The notes under the pieces were generated by a model. That model saw only the letters and a list, made by a program, of their open reading frames with translations. It searched no databases and was not told the DNA's origin. From the NCBI GenBank assembly GCA_029972225.1, contig CP124756.1, forward strand, positions 3,640,001 to 3,704,000: DNA of 64,000 bases, given 5' to 3'. The stretch comes from Candidatus Thiothrix putei. Lineage in GTDB: Bacteria; Pseudomonadota; Gammaproteobacteria; Thiotrichales; Thiotrichaceae. Below are positions 40,958 through 50,460 of the stretch, in pieces; the stretch's first letter is position 1; every line of letters begins with the position of its first letter. Position numbers and translations under genes: made by a program.

Positions 40958-41005
40958 TACCAACAGGCTTTAAAATCCAAAAACAAAATAAGAGAGTCGG
41001 TAATC

Positions 41006-44000
41006 ATGAAAAAATCGATCAAACAAGCAGTTTCAAGGGGGTTAGCACTGCTGGTATTGCTACCGGCTGCGCATACAGCATTCGCAGGCGTAGATGGCGG
41101 GGTCGAATACCGCGTTGCCTGGGATTCCGTAGACAGTCGCTACCGTGTGTACGTGCGCCCTACTTCGACACCGGATAAAGACTTAAGCATGACGGCGCAA
41201 GTGACATTGCGGGTTCCGCACGCGACAGGCGACCAAAAATTCACAGTATCGGACATTAAAACCAAGGCAGGCACTAACTGGTCACTCAGTTCGGAAGTCT
41301 ATGGCCCCGCAGAAGACAAAGCCATTGATTACCTCTCATTCAATTTCACCCCCATTGATGTGCGAGCTTTCGCCTTCAAATCTGGGGTAGAGCAAGAAGC
41401 GTTTAGCTTCAAAAATACTGGGCCTTGCTTGGGCAGTGTGGCGTTGATGAACAACAGCACCGACCCTTTCAACCAACCACCGGATGCACCGAACAATTCT
41501 GCTGGCACTAACCCCGGTAATCAATTTGCCAATGCCGGTTGGGGTGTTACCGATGACAACGACTATTTAGGCAACTATGGCACTGCCGCTAACTGCGCCG
41601 ATGTCGTCATACCCACCAATAACGCCCCCAGCGCCGTTGTCGATACCGTCACCACCACCGCAAACACTCCCGTTACAGTTGCTGTACTCGCCAATGACAG
41701 CGATGCAGATGGCGACAAACTAACCGTATCCGCCGTAACGTCTGGCGAAAACGGCACAGTCGTACTGCAAGACGGCAAACCGATGTACACCCCCAATGCA
41801 GGCTTTAGCGGTACGGATAGCTTCACCTATACCGTTTCGGATGGCAAAGACACCGACACCGCAACTGTCACCGTGACAGTCACTGCATCAACACCCATAT
41901 TGGAAGCGAAAACAGACACGTTTACTGTTGATGCCTCAAACGGCACCAGTGTACTGGATGTGTTAGCAAACGATACTATTCCAAGCGACCAAGCCATCAC
42001 GCTAGAAGTGATGACTGATCCGAGTCACGGTATTGCCACCGTCAAAAACAATCAGATTCTTTACACGCCAACAGCGGGTTACACCGGCTCTGATACACTG
42101 AAATACCGCATCACGGATGCTGACGGCAACATAGCCGAAGCCAGCATTTCCCTGAGCATCACCGTAACCGCTGCTGCCAATAAAGCCCCCATTGCGGAGG
42201 CAGATCAAGTCACTACTACCGCTGGCAGCCCCATCACTGTTGATGTACTCGCCAATGACAGCGATGCAGATGGCGACAAACTAACCGTATCCGCCGTAAC
42301 GTCTGGCGAAAACGGCACAGTCGTACTGCAAGACGGCAAACCGATGTACACCCCCAATGCAGGCTTTAGCGGTACGGATAGCTTCACCTATACCGTTTCG
42401 GATGGCAAAGACACCGACACCGCAACTGTCACCGTGACAGTCACTGCATCAACACCCATATTGGAAGCGAAAACAGACACGTTTACTGTTGATGCCTCAA
42501 ACGGCACCAGTGTACTGGATGTGTTAGCAAACGATACTATTCCAAGCGACCAAGCCATCACGCTAGAAGTGATGACTGATCCGAGTCACGGTATTGCCAC
42601 CGTCAAAAACAATCAGATTCTTTACACGCCAACAGCGGGTTACACCGGCTCTGATACACTGAAATACCGCATCACGGATGCTGACGGCAACATAGCCGAA
42701 GCCAGCATTTCCCTGAGCATCACCGTAACCGCTGCTGCCAATAAAGCCCCCATTGCGGAGGCAGATCAAGTCACTACTACCGCTGGCAGCCCCATCACTG
42801 TTGATGTACTCGCCAATGACAGCGATGCAGATGGCGACAAACTAACCGTATCCGCCGTAACGTCTGGCGAAAACGGCACAGTCGTACTGCAAGACGGCAA
42901 ACCGATGTACACCCCCAATGCAGGCTTTAGCGGTACGGATAGCTTCACCTATACCGTTTCGGATGGCAAAGACACAGCCTCGGCTACCGTGACTGTCACT
43001 GTCACCGCTGTTACTCCAGCGTTAGAAGCCACCACCGATAATTTTACGGTCGATGCTTCCAACCCTAGTAGCTCATTGGATGTACTGGCAAACGATAAAA
43101 TCCCCGCAGGTCAAAGCGTGATCCTTACGATTATTAACAATCCCACGCACGGCACGGCGATTATCCAAAACAATAAAATCATTTACACGCCAACGGCTGG
43201 CTACAGTGGTACGGATACCTTCAAATATCGGATTACGGATGGCACTGGTAATACCACCGAAGCCAGTATTACCCTAACCGTCAAAGCAGCAACTGGCGGC
43301 GAATGCGCAACAGCACCCACAAACCCAGAAACGAACCGTGCTTACTACCGGGTAGCATGGAGTAGTACGGATCAACGCTACCATGTGTATATGTACCCCG
43401 GCAGCATTCCATCACCCAATAATTTAACCAGTGCACAAGTCACCCTGAAAGTACCGCATGTGAGTGGCGAAGAACGCTTTAAAGCAATCGGCATTCAATC
43501 AGCCTTCAGTGGTTTAAGCTGGAGCAACACCTCCAATGTCTTCGCACCTGAAGAAGATACCGACGCAGACTACCTCTCTTTCACACCAGCGATTAGCAAT
43601 ACTAAGGCCATGCAGTGGCAGGAAGGCCAGGAAATTGAGGTATTCAGCTTTGCCAATGCTGGTGCTTGTTCAGGCGCGGTCACTTTGCTGGAAAATGCAA
43701 CTGATCCATTTAACCAACCCCCTGAAGCGCCGGAGAACTCAGTCGGCACGAATCCGGGAAATAGCATCCTCAATTTAGGTTGGGGGTCAACGGATACCGA
43801 TCATTACGCCGCTAACTATGGTTGTCCTGCTGTTTGTAGCACCGACACTACACCCAAAGATAGCGATGGTGACGGTCTAACGGATGCAGAAGAAACCCTA
43901 TTAGGCACTGACCCTAACAACCCAGACTCCGATGCTGATGGTGTGATGGATAAAACCGAAATCGGTAGCGACACCAGCAAACCGCGTGATACCGACGGTG

Positions 44001-44224
44001 ATGGTACAATTGATGCTTTGGATAAGGATGATGACGCTGATGGCATTCCGACTAAAGATGAGCTAGGCGATGCTAACGCGAATGGCACTCCCGATTATTT
44101 GGAAAAAGCCAGCACTGTTCCACCTCAACAATCTGTTGCCGTACCCACCTTAACGCAATGGGCGCAGATCTTACTCAGCTTATTGTTAGGCGCGGTTGCC
44201 ATACGTAAATACCGCAAGGGTTAA
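41006..44224 (+). CDS. Secreted multi-domain protein with Ig-like repeats and IPTL-CTERM sorting tail
   Basis: 1072 residues, signal peptide ending HTAFAG. Domain order: TNPGNQF-type domain (~30-195), alternating Ig-like/tandem-95 repeats (~205-775; [30 protein letters not shown]), a second TNPGN-type domain (~780-945), a few TSP3 units (~950-1033), then [27 protein letters not shown] at the extreme C-terminus. That tail is an IPTL-CTERM type sorting signal: PTLxxW motif, one hydrophobic helix and a basic end. Residues within the repeats are duplicated exactly (see 41683-42975). Probably surface-attached or envelope-sorted. Confidence 0.86.
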   Translation: MKKSIKQAVSRGLALLVLLPAAHTAFAGVDGGVEYRVAWDSVDSRYRVYVRPTSTPDKDLSMTAQVTLRVPHATGDQKFTVSDIKTKAGTNWSLSSEVYGPAEDKAIDYLSFNFTPIDVRAFAFKSGVEQEAFSFKNTGPCLGSVALMNNSTDPFNQPPDAPNNSAGTNPGNQFANAGWGVTDDNDYLGNYGTAANCADVVIPTNNAPSAVVDTVTTTANTPVTVAVLANDSDADGDKLTVSAVTSGENGTVVLQDGKPMYTPNAGFSGTDSFTYTVSDGKDTDTATVTVTVTASTPILEAKTDTFTVDASNGTSVLDVLANDTIPSDQAITLEVMTDPSHGIATVKNNQILYTPTAGYTGSDTLKYRITDADGNIAEASISLSITVTAAANKAPIAEADQVTTTAGSPITVDVLANDSDADGDKLTVSAVTSGENGTVVLQDGKPMYTPNAGFSGTDSFTYTVSDGKDTDTATVTVTVTASTPILEAKTDTFTVDASNGTSVLDVLANDTIPSDQAITLEVMTDPSHGIATVKNNQILYTPTAGYTGSDTLKYRITDADGNIAEASISLSITVTAAANKAPIAEADQVTTTAGSPITVDVLANDSDADGDKLTVSAVTSGENGTVVLQDGKPMYTPNAGFSGTDSFTYTVSDGKDTASATVTVTVTAVTPALEATTDNFTVDASNPSSSLDVLANDKIPAGQSVILTIINNPTHGTAIIQNNKIIYTPTAGYSGTDTFKYRITDGTGNTTEASITLTVKAATGGECATAPTNPETNRAYYRVAWSSTDQRYHVYMYPGSIPSPNNLTSAQVTLKVPHVSGEERFKAIGIQSAFSGLSWSNTSNVFAPEEDTDADYLSFTPAISNTKAMQWQEGQEIEVFSFANAGACSGAVTLLENATDPFNQPPEAPENSVGTNPGNSILNLGWGSTDTDHYAANYGCPAVCSTDTTPKDSDGDGLTDAEETLLGTDPNNPDSDADGVMDKTEIGSDTSKPRDTDGDGTIDALDKDDDADGIPTKDELGDANANGTPDYLEKASTVPPQQSVAVPTLTQWAQILLSLLLGAVAIRKYRKG
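41683..42975 (+). repeat. Exact 561-bp tandem duplication (2.3 units) in the IPTL-CTERM protein gene
   Basis: The string TGTACTCGCCAATGACAG begins at 41683, 42244 and 42805, a period of 561 bases (187 codons). The DNA appears identical across units to about 42975, including synonymous sites; each unit encodes a pair of Ig-like domains. Divergence starts abruptly where GACACC becomes GACACA. Confidence 0.93.
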
Positions 44225-44540
44225 ACAGCACTTCCGGGTATTCACTGGATTCAACATCAAACGGATACCCGGAATGTTGTCGTATAAATACAACTTGCAC
44301 TGAAAAACACATTAGCATAGCCTTATGTTCTTTTGATAAATGAGAAACAGACTGACAAAACACTCAGAAGATACCGCAATTAAATCGGGTTGTGCCAACC
44401 AATAGAGAAATTCAACCAGACTCTTTTGCATAAACAGTCTATTCTCAGGGATGCCCCTAAGAACACAAAATAACAGTGATTGTTTAGAAAGTAGTTCTTA
44501 AAAGAGTGTGTTGTTTACGTATAAAAGTTGAGGGTTCAAT
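44225..44540. other. 316-base intergenic region with a terminator-like hairpin
   Basis: A 10-bp perfect stem TTCCGGGTAT (44232-44241) / ATACCCGGAA (44265-44274) follows the stop at 44224 and may end that transcript, though no strong T-tract follows. The remainder is AT-rich and presumably carries the promoter of the TlpA-like gene; I see no convincing ORF, RNA gene or repeat. Confidence 0.5.
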
Positions 44541-45074
44541 ATGAAATTGATCAAACGGGCCATTGCCCTGACAGCGTTTTTTTTACTATCTGCTACAGCA
44601 AACGCTGCTGATACCGCCAAAGTCGCGGACTTTAGCTTCAAGGATATTGAAGGCAAGGCTCACCAATTCTCCGACTACCGTGGCAAGTGGGTGATTGTTA
44701 ATTATTGGGCGACGTTTTGTGCGCCTTGTGTTGCAGAAATCCCGGCACTGAACAGTGTAGCCAAACGCTTCAAAGATAAAGCGGTCATCCTCGGTATGGA
44801 AGCAGGCGAAACCTCGACCGATGAACTGAAGCAATTCGTTGCTCAGAAAAAGGTTGCTTACCCCATCATCCCAACGCAAGACAGTACCATGTTTGCCTTA
44901 GGGCTGGTGTATGGCGTACCGACTACCTTCATCGTGAATCCAGAAGGCGAAATTGTCGATACTCACACGGGGGCTGTCACCTCAGCCATGTTACAGAATT
45001 ACTTACGTGCTGATAACAACGCAACTAAGTTAGCCAAAGAAAAAGAGGATGATTGTGTAACTGGCTTCTGCTAA
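44541..45074 (+). CDS. Periplasmic TlpA-family thioredoxin-like protein
   Basis: 177 residues, signal peptide ending TANAAD. The thioredoxin core reads VIVNYWATFCAPCVAEIPALN with active site CAPC and a later cis-proline loop YGVPTTFIVNPEGEIV. TlpA/ResA proteins are periplasmic thiol reductants. Unusually, the protein ends DDCVTGFC, an extra cysteine pair at the very C-terminus that could exchange with the active site or bind metal. Followed by a strong bidirectional terminator. Confidence 0.88.
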   Translation: MKLIKRAIALTAFFLLSATANAADTAKVADFSFKDIEGKAHQFSDYRGKWVIVNYWATFCAPCVAEIPALNSVAKRFKDKAVILGMEAGETSTDELKQFVAQKKVAYPIIPTQDSTMFALGLVYGVPTTFIVNPEGEIVDTHTGAVTSAMLQNYLRADNNATKLAKEKEDDCVTGFC

Positions 45075-45100
45075 ACCTAGCACGCCATGTCATGCACAGT

Positions 45101-45132
45101 AAAAAGCCCGCTCACTAAAGAGGCGGGCTTTT
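45101..45132. terminator. Bidirectional terminator between convergent genes
   Basis: AAAAAGCCCGC (45101-45111) and GCGGGCTTTT (45123-45132) form a 10-bp hairpin with A/T tracts on both sides, between the TlpA-like gene and the LysM gene. Confidence 0.9.
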
Positions 45133-45142
45133 ATCATTTACA

Positions 45143-45796
45143 TTACTTAAGTTTCAAGCGCTGTCCTGGCGCTATCGTATAATTAGGTGCTACCAAGTTA
45201 TTCAGACGGATAATATCCTTCCAATAAACACCAGTATTACGCATTACCTGAAATACAGTATCGCCTTTTTGCACAACGTATGAACCACTGTTTACAACAC
45301 TTGCAGCAGGTGCTGCCGGGGTCGGGGTTGGCGTAGCACGGTAAGTATTGCTATTGGCAGGCGTGGTTGCTTTAGGCGCTGAGTAATCATAGTAACTACT
45401 ACTGCTTGCTGTGCTTGCACTGTAATCATAATAAGGCGTGGTCGCTGGCGCAGTGTAGCCATAATTAATCGCGGGTTGTTGCGGGGTTGGCGTTGTGACA
45501 GGCGCAGTGTAACCATAATTATAGTTCGACGTATTAGCCGTAGTAGTCGTTGCTGCGCCGCCACTACCAGCCAAACAACCATCACCATGATGGTGTGCTA
45601 AACCTTCTGCGGGTAAGACGTGTGTGTGTGTGCGCCCACAATGCGTATGGCTAACAGCAGCACGGTTTACCGTATTTGTTTGCGTGTTACTTCCATTGTT
45701 GTATCCAGTACCTGCGTAATAGGGATTGGGGGTACAAGCGGCTGCCATCAATGCCAACAAAGACGTGGCTGCGACCACTTTGATTTTTCTATCCAT
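45143..45796 (-). CDS. LysM-domain lipoprotein with His-rich N-terminal segment
   Basis: 217 residues. Lipobox LMAAAC near residue 21. Residues ~45-75 are unusually rich in histidine and cysteine (SHTHCGRTHTHVLPAEGLAHHHGDGC), suggesting metal binding. A low-complexity Tyr/Thr/Pro/Ala linker with repeated NYGYTAP and YYDYSA follows, then a C-terminal LysM domain (GSYVVQKGDTVFQVMRNTGV...LNNLVAPNYTIAPGQRLKLK). LysM binds peptidoglycan, so the protein likely bridges outer membrane and cell wall. The LysM part resembles NlpD, but the peptidase-like domain of NlpD is missing. Confidence 0.85.
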   Translation of the reverse strand: MDRKIKVVAATSLLALMAAACTPNPYYAGTGYNNGSNTQTNTVNRAAVSHTHCGRTHTHVLPAEGLAHHHGDGCLAGSGGAATTTTANTSNYNYGYTAPVTTPTPQQPAINYGYTAPATTPYYDYSASTASSSSYYDYSAPKATTPANSNTYRATPTPTPAAPAASVVNSGSYVVQKGDTVFQVMRNTGVYWKDIIRLNNLVAPNYTIAPGQRLKLK

Positions 45797-45905
45797 GATA
45801 GTTACACCTTAATGTTATTGGGGGGTTCAGGGATGTGAAAACACTCACATAATTCTTGAATAACTCTGGAATATATACCAAATTTAAGAAAATATTTCTC
45901 AATAT

Positions 45906-46604
45906 TCAAATAACGTTCGTATTCCTTGACTGGTTTTCCTTAATCATCGGCACGAATTGTACGGCCTCATATTCTGTTGTTGTATAGGTTTCTACCGCAT
46001 CACGGGTAATGACTTGTAACATTTGCGCTCCGCCTTGCTTGCCCACGGGAATAATTAACTTCCCGCCAATAGCCAGTTGTTCTAGCAAAGCAGGCGGCAC
46101 TGCTTCTGGGGCAGCCGTCGCAATAATCGCATCAAACGGTGCTTCGCGAGCTAATCCCCAACTGCCATCACTCAGATATGTATGGATATTACGGTATCCC
46201 AACGCCTGAAGCAGCTCACGGGTAGCGCGGTAAAGTGGCTCAATGCGCTCCACAGTGAACACCTGCTCCACCAGTGGGGACAATATCGCTGCTTGATAAC
46301 CAGAACCGGTTCCCACTTCCAATACTTTCCGTGGTGGTTGCTCTCCCTCAAGCAATAACTCCGTCATGCGAGCCACAATATAGGGCTGAGAAATCGTCTG
46401 ACCATGCCCAATGGGCAAGGCGGTATCCTCATAGGCACGGCTGGCGAGCGCTTCATCCACCAACAGATGGCGCGGGGTTTTGCTCATCACCTCTAACACC
46501 GCTTCATTGCGGATACCTTTGTCGCGTAAGCGTTCAACCAAACGGTTACGGGTACGCTGCGAGGTCATGCCAATACCTTGCACATCGAGCTTACGGGGCA
46601 ACAT
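45906..46604 (-). CDS. pcm: Protein-L-isoaspartate O-methyltransferase
   Basis: 232 residues. Motifs: FVDEALASRAYEDTALPIGHGQTISQPYIVARM-like N-terminal block (here LLVDEALASRAYEDTALPIG), SAM-binding VLEVGTGSGYQAAILSPL, and FDAIIATAAPEAVPPALLEQL. The enzyme methylates isoaspartyl residues in aged proteins to start their repair. Start overlaps the end of surE by 14 bases, the classic surE-pcm order. Confidence 0.96.
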   Translation of the reverse strand: MLPRKLDVQGIGMTSQRTRNRLVERLRDKGIRNEAVLEVMSKTPRHLLVDEALASRAYEDTALPIGHGQTISQPYIVARMTELLLEGEQPPRKVLEVGTGSGYQAAILSPLVEQVFTVERIEPLYRATRELLQALGYRNIHTYLSDGSWGLAREAPFDAIIATAAPEAVPPALLEQLAIGGKLIIPVGKQGGAQMLQVITRDAVETYTTTEYEAVQFVPMIKENQSRNTNVI

Positions 46605-47355
46605 GACACGCCTCCAACCAACGGGCTGTTTCCGCTAACGCCCGATGCCGCGTCAAATCAGCGTGGATCGGCGTAATCGACACATAACCCGCCTGCACCG
46701 CGTAAAAGTCTGTACCCTCACCGGCATCCGCCGCATCTCCCGCAGGCCCTATCCAAAATATTTCGCGACCACGCGGATCCTCAGCACGAATCACCGGTTC
46801 GGATCGATGCCGTTTACCCAAGCGGGTCACGCAAACACCCCGTACCTGTTCCCAAGGTACGTCAGGCACATTGATATTGAGGATCATATTGCTCCTATCC
46901 GGGTAAGCTTTGACATGTGGCAACAAGTGCAACACCACTTGTGCAGCAGTGGCGTAATGCGTTACCGCACCAGGTTCAAGGGCAGCCAGTGACACCGCCA
47001 AGGCGGGATACCCCAAAAACCGCCCTTCCATTGCAGCGGCCACCGTACCAGAATACAGCACATCATCGCCCAGATTAGCCCCGGCATTGATACCAGAAAT
47101 CACCATATCCGGGTCATGCGCGTACAATCCCAAACCAAGGTGAACACAATCGGTCGGTGTACCATTCACACTGTAAACCTGTTCAGCGTGCCGGGTCATG
47201 CGCAAAGGGTTACGCAAGGTGAGAGAATTACTCGCACCACTGCAATCCTGATCAGGGGCAACTGTGATAACATTGCCAACCGTTATTAGCGCCTCGCGCA
47301 GACGGTTGATACCGGGAGCCATAAAGCCATCATCGTTACTGAGCAGTATATCCAT
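46591..47355 (-). CDS. surE: 5'/3'-nucleotidase SurE
   Basis: 254 residues from MDILLSNDDGFMAPGI, the invariant N-terminal metal-binding motif with the DD pair; an upstream in-frame ATG adds 12 non-family residues. VNGTPTDCVHLGL, VSGINAGANLGDDVLYSGTVAAAMEG and the C-terminal SITPIHADLT complete the family. It dephosphorylates nucleoside monophosphates and short polyphosphates. Its ATG overlaps the ATG of the divergent smr gene by two bases (CATG), leaving no intergenic DNA. Confidence 0.95.
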   Translation of the reverse strand: MDILLSNDDGFMAPGINRLREALITVGNVITVAPDQDCSGASNSLTLRNPLRMTRHAEQVYSVNGTPTDCVHLGLGLYAHDPDMVISGINAGANLGDDVLYSGTVAAAMEGRFLGYPALAVSLAALEPGAVTHYATAAQVVLHLLPHVKAYPDRSNMILNINVPDVPWEQVRGVCVTRLGKRHRSEPVIRAEDPRGREIFWIGPAGDAADAGEGTDFYAVQAGYVSITPIHADLTRHRALAETARWLEACHVAP

Positions 47356-47878
47356 GAGTACTGAAGAGTTTTCCTTGTTCCGTGAATCCATGCAGGATGT
47401 GAAGCCACTAAGGCCAAAACATCATGTCATACATCATAGCGTAAAACCGCCAGCCATACCCATCAAGACCCTGGAAGATGAACGCCAAGTGCTGCGCGAC
47501 ATGCTTTCTGATGCCTACGACCCGGTGGAATTACAACCCGGCGATATGCTCAGTTACTACCTGCCCGGCCTGCAAAACCGGATTGTACGCAAATTACGCT
47601 CCGGGCATTACCGCATTGCCAGCGAATTGGATCTGCATGGCCTGAATGCACGGGATGCCAAGCAACAACTGCTGCAATTCCTGCACGATGCCCACCCCGG
47701 TCATGGCGAGTGTGTCCGCATTATTCACGGCAAAGGCAACCGCTCTAACCACAAAGGCCCTGTCATTAAAACCAAGATTAATAATTGGTTGCGCCAACAT
47801 GAGCGCATCTTGGCTTTCCATTCGGCTCGTCCAGTGGATGGCGGAACAGGCGCACTTTACGTGTTGTTACGTCGCTAA
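47354..47878 (+). CDS. Smr-domain endonuclease-like protein
   Basis: 174 residues from the ATG at 47354. The C-terminal Smr domain reads ASELDLHGLNARDAKQQLLQFLHDAHPGHGECVRIIHGKG, then HKGPVIKTKINNWLRQHERILAF; LDLH and HGKG are the key motifs of MutS2-type Smr nucleases. E. coli SmrB cleaves mRNA at collided ribosomes; this stand-alone form is similar in layout. The longer ORF from 47264 runs through surE and is not used. Confidence 0.92.
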   Translation: MSTEEFSLFRESMQDVKPLRPKHHVIHHSVKPPAIPIKTLEDERQVLRDMLSDAYDPVELQPGDMLSYYLPGLQNRIVRKLRSGHYRIASELDLHGLNARDAKQQLLQFLHDAHPGHGECVRIIHGKGNRSNHKGPVIKTKINNWLRQHERILAFHSARPVDGGTGALYVLLRR

Positions 47879-47944
47879 ACACTTACTAATGGTCTATAAT
47901 TCTGCGCAAACTACGGGCATATTAACGATTAGGACACCAACAGC

Positions 47945-50041
47945 ATGAAAATATTATGGATGCTTGCGCCGTTATACTTCGCCAACAGCGTTAGTGCTAA
48001 CACCCTCCCTGCACTCTGGCAAGACATATCAGCACGTAACACCCGCGTTACCGCAACGAGCGCTCACTTACAAGACTATCGTCTTCTACATCTCGATGAA
48101 GCCCAATGGCTGGCACAAGCTGATACCCTTCTCACCCCCAACACTCTGGAAAAAGCCCGCACTAACCTGCCTAGGCTAGATTTACCTCTGCCCGATGGTG
48201 GCTTTGCAACCGTGAGTATTGAACCCACTGACATACTTGCACCCGACATTGCCACCGCTCATCCTGAAATTAAAACATGGAAAGTCTTCGGCACAGACGG
48301 CAAAGTCATCAGTGGCGTAGCAGACTTCACTTCGCGTGGTCTGCACGCCATGCTTGATATGGCTAACGGTGATACTTTATTCATTGAACCACAAACCGAT
48401 ACCTCCGCAACCACTAGGCAATACCTCAGTTTCCGTAAAAGTGCTAATGCGGAAGCCTTTCGGTCAGGTAAGTGGTCATGCACCAGCCAAGACCCTGTGA
48501 ACAAACCCAGTTTTGCCAATACGTTAGCAGCCAATAGATCCGCCAGAACCGCAGCAGCCAGAGCCGGTGAAACCTTACACACCTACCGTCTAGCAGTAGC
48601 CGCTACCGGGGAATACACCACTTATTACGGCAGCCAGAGTGCCGCATTCAGTGCGATTGTCACTGCCGTCAACCGCATCAACCAAATTTATGAACGGGAT
48701 TTATCCACTCGCCTCACCTTAGTCAGTGACACGAATGTGGTATTCACCAACGCCAATACAGACCCTTATACCAATTCCTCTGCTCCACAAATACTGAAAC
48801 AAAATACCAGCACACTCGACAGTATCCTAGGTAACAATAACTATGATATTGGACATGTTTTCACCATGGTTAACAGCGGCATGGGACTCGCTCTATTAGG
48901 GGTGGTATGCGACACACAATTTAAAGCGCAAGGTGTATCCGGTCTGCCTGAGCCGAAAGGGGATGCGTTTATCATTGATTTTGTTGCACATGAAATCGGG
49001 CATCAACTAGGCGCAAGTCACACATTTAATGGCTTACTGGGGACTTGCTCCAACAACCGAGAACCCCGAACCGCCTTTGAACCCGGCAGCGGCACAAGCA
49101 TCATGGCGTATGCTGGTTTATGCTCTCAGGATAACACCCAAACCTTCAGCGATAGTGCGATGCACGCTGCCTCGATCCTACAAATTCAGCAGTATTTGCA
49201 TGAAGGTAACGGAGCAAGCTGTGCCAACAAAACCAGCCTCACCAACCGTAACCCCAGTGCTAACGCAGGAGCGGATTACACCATTCCTGCTGCTACCCCC
49301 TTTATTCTCAGTGGCAGTGGCAGCGATCCCGACGGAGATACCTTAAGCTACTCATGGGAGCAAAGCGACGCTGGCACTGCCTCAAATGTCAATGTGGATA
49401 CCGGTGATAATGCCCTGATTCGCACACGCCTACCCAGTGACTCCCCGCAACGCATTATTCCCACACTGTCTGACTTAGCGAATCAGGTACAAACAGCAGG
49501 CGAAGTATTACCAGTAACAAATCGCGAACTCAATTTCCTCCTGCAAGTGCGTGACGGTCGGGGTGGCACGGCCTACGATGAAATGCAAATCAATGTGCGC
49601 AATACTGGGCAGGCATTCGCTGTCACCTCTCCTCGCACAACCTCACTCCTAGGCGGTAGCCAACAAACCGTCAACTGGAATATTGCCAATACGCATTTGC
49701 CCCCTATCAACTGTGCTACGGTTGATATTGCTGCCAATAACACCACAGGCAGCTTTATCACTTTAATCAGCAACACCCCCAATGATGGCACGGAGGTCGT
49801 TACCTTACCCAGTAATTTGGGCAGCCGTACCCACATACTAGTCAAATGCCATAACAACATTTTCTTCGCTTTATCCGCCACTAATCCGGCTAAAGCGAGC
49901 GCCAGCAGTGACAGTAATACCAACATCACAACACCTGACAGTAACACCGGCAGTGGTGGCGGCGGCGGCTCAATACCCACTTCATGGCTCTGGTTAGCCG
50001 GATTATACGCATTGCTGCGCTTACGCAAAGGAGAGAAATAA
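47945..50041 (+). CDS. Secreted reprolysin-like (M12B) zinc metallopeptidase with GlyGly-CTERM tail
   Basis: 698 residues. Signal peptide ending VSANT; propeptide-like region to ~195; catalytic domain with H349-E-I-G-H353-QLGASH359, the HExxHxxGxxH zinc motif, and a downstream Met in TSIMAYAGLC (met-turn). A PKD/REJ-like beta domain follows (NPSANAGADYTIPA...GSDPDGDTLSYSWEQ). The C-terminus SGGGGGSIPTSWLWLAGLYA-LLRLRKGEK is a Gly/Ser stretch, hydrophobic helix and basic end, matching GlyGly-CTERM, cleaved by rhombosortase and usually exported by type II secretion. The next gene starts on its last base. Confidence 0.87.
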   Translation: MKILWMLAPLYFANSVSANTLPALWQDISARNTRVTATSAHLQDYRLLHLDEAQWLAQADTLLTPNTLEKARTNLPRLDLPLPDGGFATVSIEPTDILAPDIATAHPEIKTWKVFGTDGKVISGVADFTSRGLHAMLDMANGDTLFIEPQTDTSATTRQYLSFRKSANAEAFRSGKWSCTSQDPVNKPSFANTLAANRSARTAAARAGETLHTYRLAVAATGEYTTYYGSQSAAFSAIVTAVNRINQIYERDLSTRLTLVSDTNVVFTNANTDPYTNSSAPQILKQNTSTLDSILGNNNYDIGHVFTMVNSGMGLALLGVVCDTQFKAQGVSGLPEPKGDAFIIDFVAHEIGHQLGASHTFNGLLGTCSNNREPRTAFEPGSGTSIMAYAGLCSQDNTQTFSDSAMHAASILQIQQYLHEGNGASCANKTSLTNRNPSANAGADYTIPAATPFILSGSGSDPDGDTLSYSWEQSDAGTASNVNVDTGDNALIRTRLPSDSPQRIIPTLSDLANQVQTAGEVLPVTNRELNFLLQVRDGRGGTAYDEMQINVRNTGQAFAVTSPRTTSLLGGSQQTVNWNIANTHLPPINCATVDIAANNTTGSFITLISNTPNDGTEVVTLPSNLGSRTHILVKCHNNIFFALSATNPAKASASSDSNTNITTPDSNTGSGGGGGSIPTSWLWLAGLYALLRLRKGEK

Positions 50042-50460
50042 TGAAAGTGACTTTACTGAGTATACTCTGTGTTGGTGGTCTTACTGCCTGCCAGCCTCCC
50101 CCACAGCCCATCCCGCAGAAAACACAAGGGTTTCATGTACCTTCTGTTGAGGAGATCAGCGCCAGTAAGGAACGCTATTTTGCCGAGCAATTGCCCCTGC
50201 TCAAAGCACGTAACCCAGAAGCGGAAGCCAAAGCTGCTATCAGCCAAGGCAATCGCTATTTTTTGTGCAATGCAGGGCGCAGCAGCACCGTACCCGGTAT
50301 TGCACCGGAGGTCTTCGCCCAAGTACGTGATAAATGCCCGACAGAGTGTCTGGATGGGGTAACAGATGCGTTATACGGGGAAAACCACCGCCGTTACTTG
50401 GCGGTGGCATTAGACTATTCCGCGAAATGGAATCGGGTGATGTTAGCGGCTTGCCGTTAG
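50041..50460 (+). CDS. Hypothetical lipoprotein
   Basis: 139 residues from the ATG at 50041, whose first base is the last base of the protease stop; this start gives a lipobox GLTAC. The mature protein has [32 protein letters not shown] and four cysteines, two in DKCPTEC. I do not recognise the family. Coupling to the metalloprotease suggests a functional link, possibly an inhibitor or chaperone, but this is conjecture. It converges on rpiA with a 4-base overlap. Confidence 0.75.
   Translation: MKVTLLSILCVGGLTACQPPPQPIPQKTQGFHVPSVEEISASKERYFAEQLPLLKARNPEAEAKAAISQGNRYFLCNAGRSSTVPGIAPEVFAQVRDKCPTECLDGVTDALYGENHRRYLAVALDYSAKWNRVMLAACR

Noticed and set aside
41683-42975. Direct repeats considered as a CRISPR array.
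   Set aside because: The repeat unit is 561 bp, in frame and protein-coding; no short repeats with unique spacers.
46009-46606. Plus-strand ORFs opposite pcm and surE.
   Set aside because: Complementary to well-conserved genes, no recognisable product.
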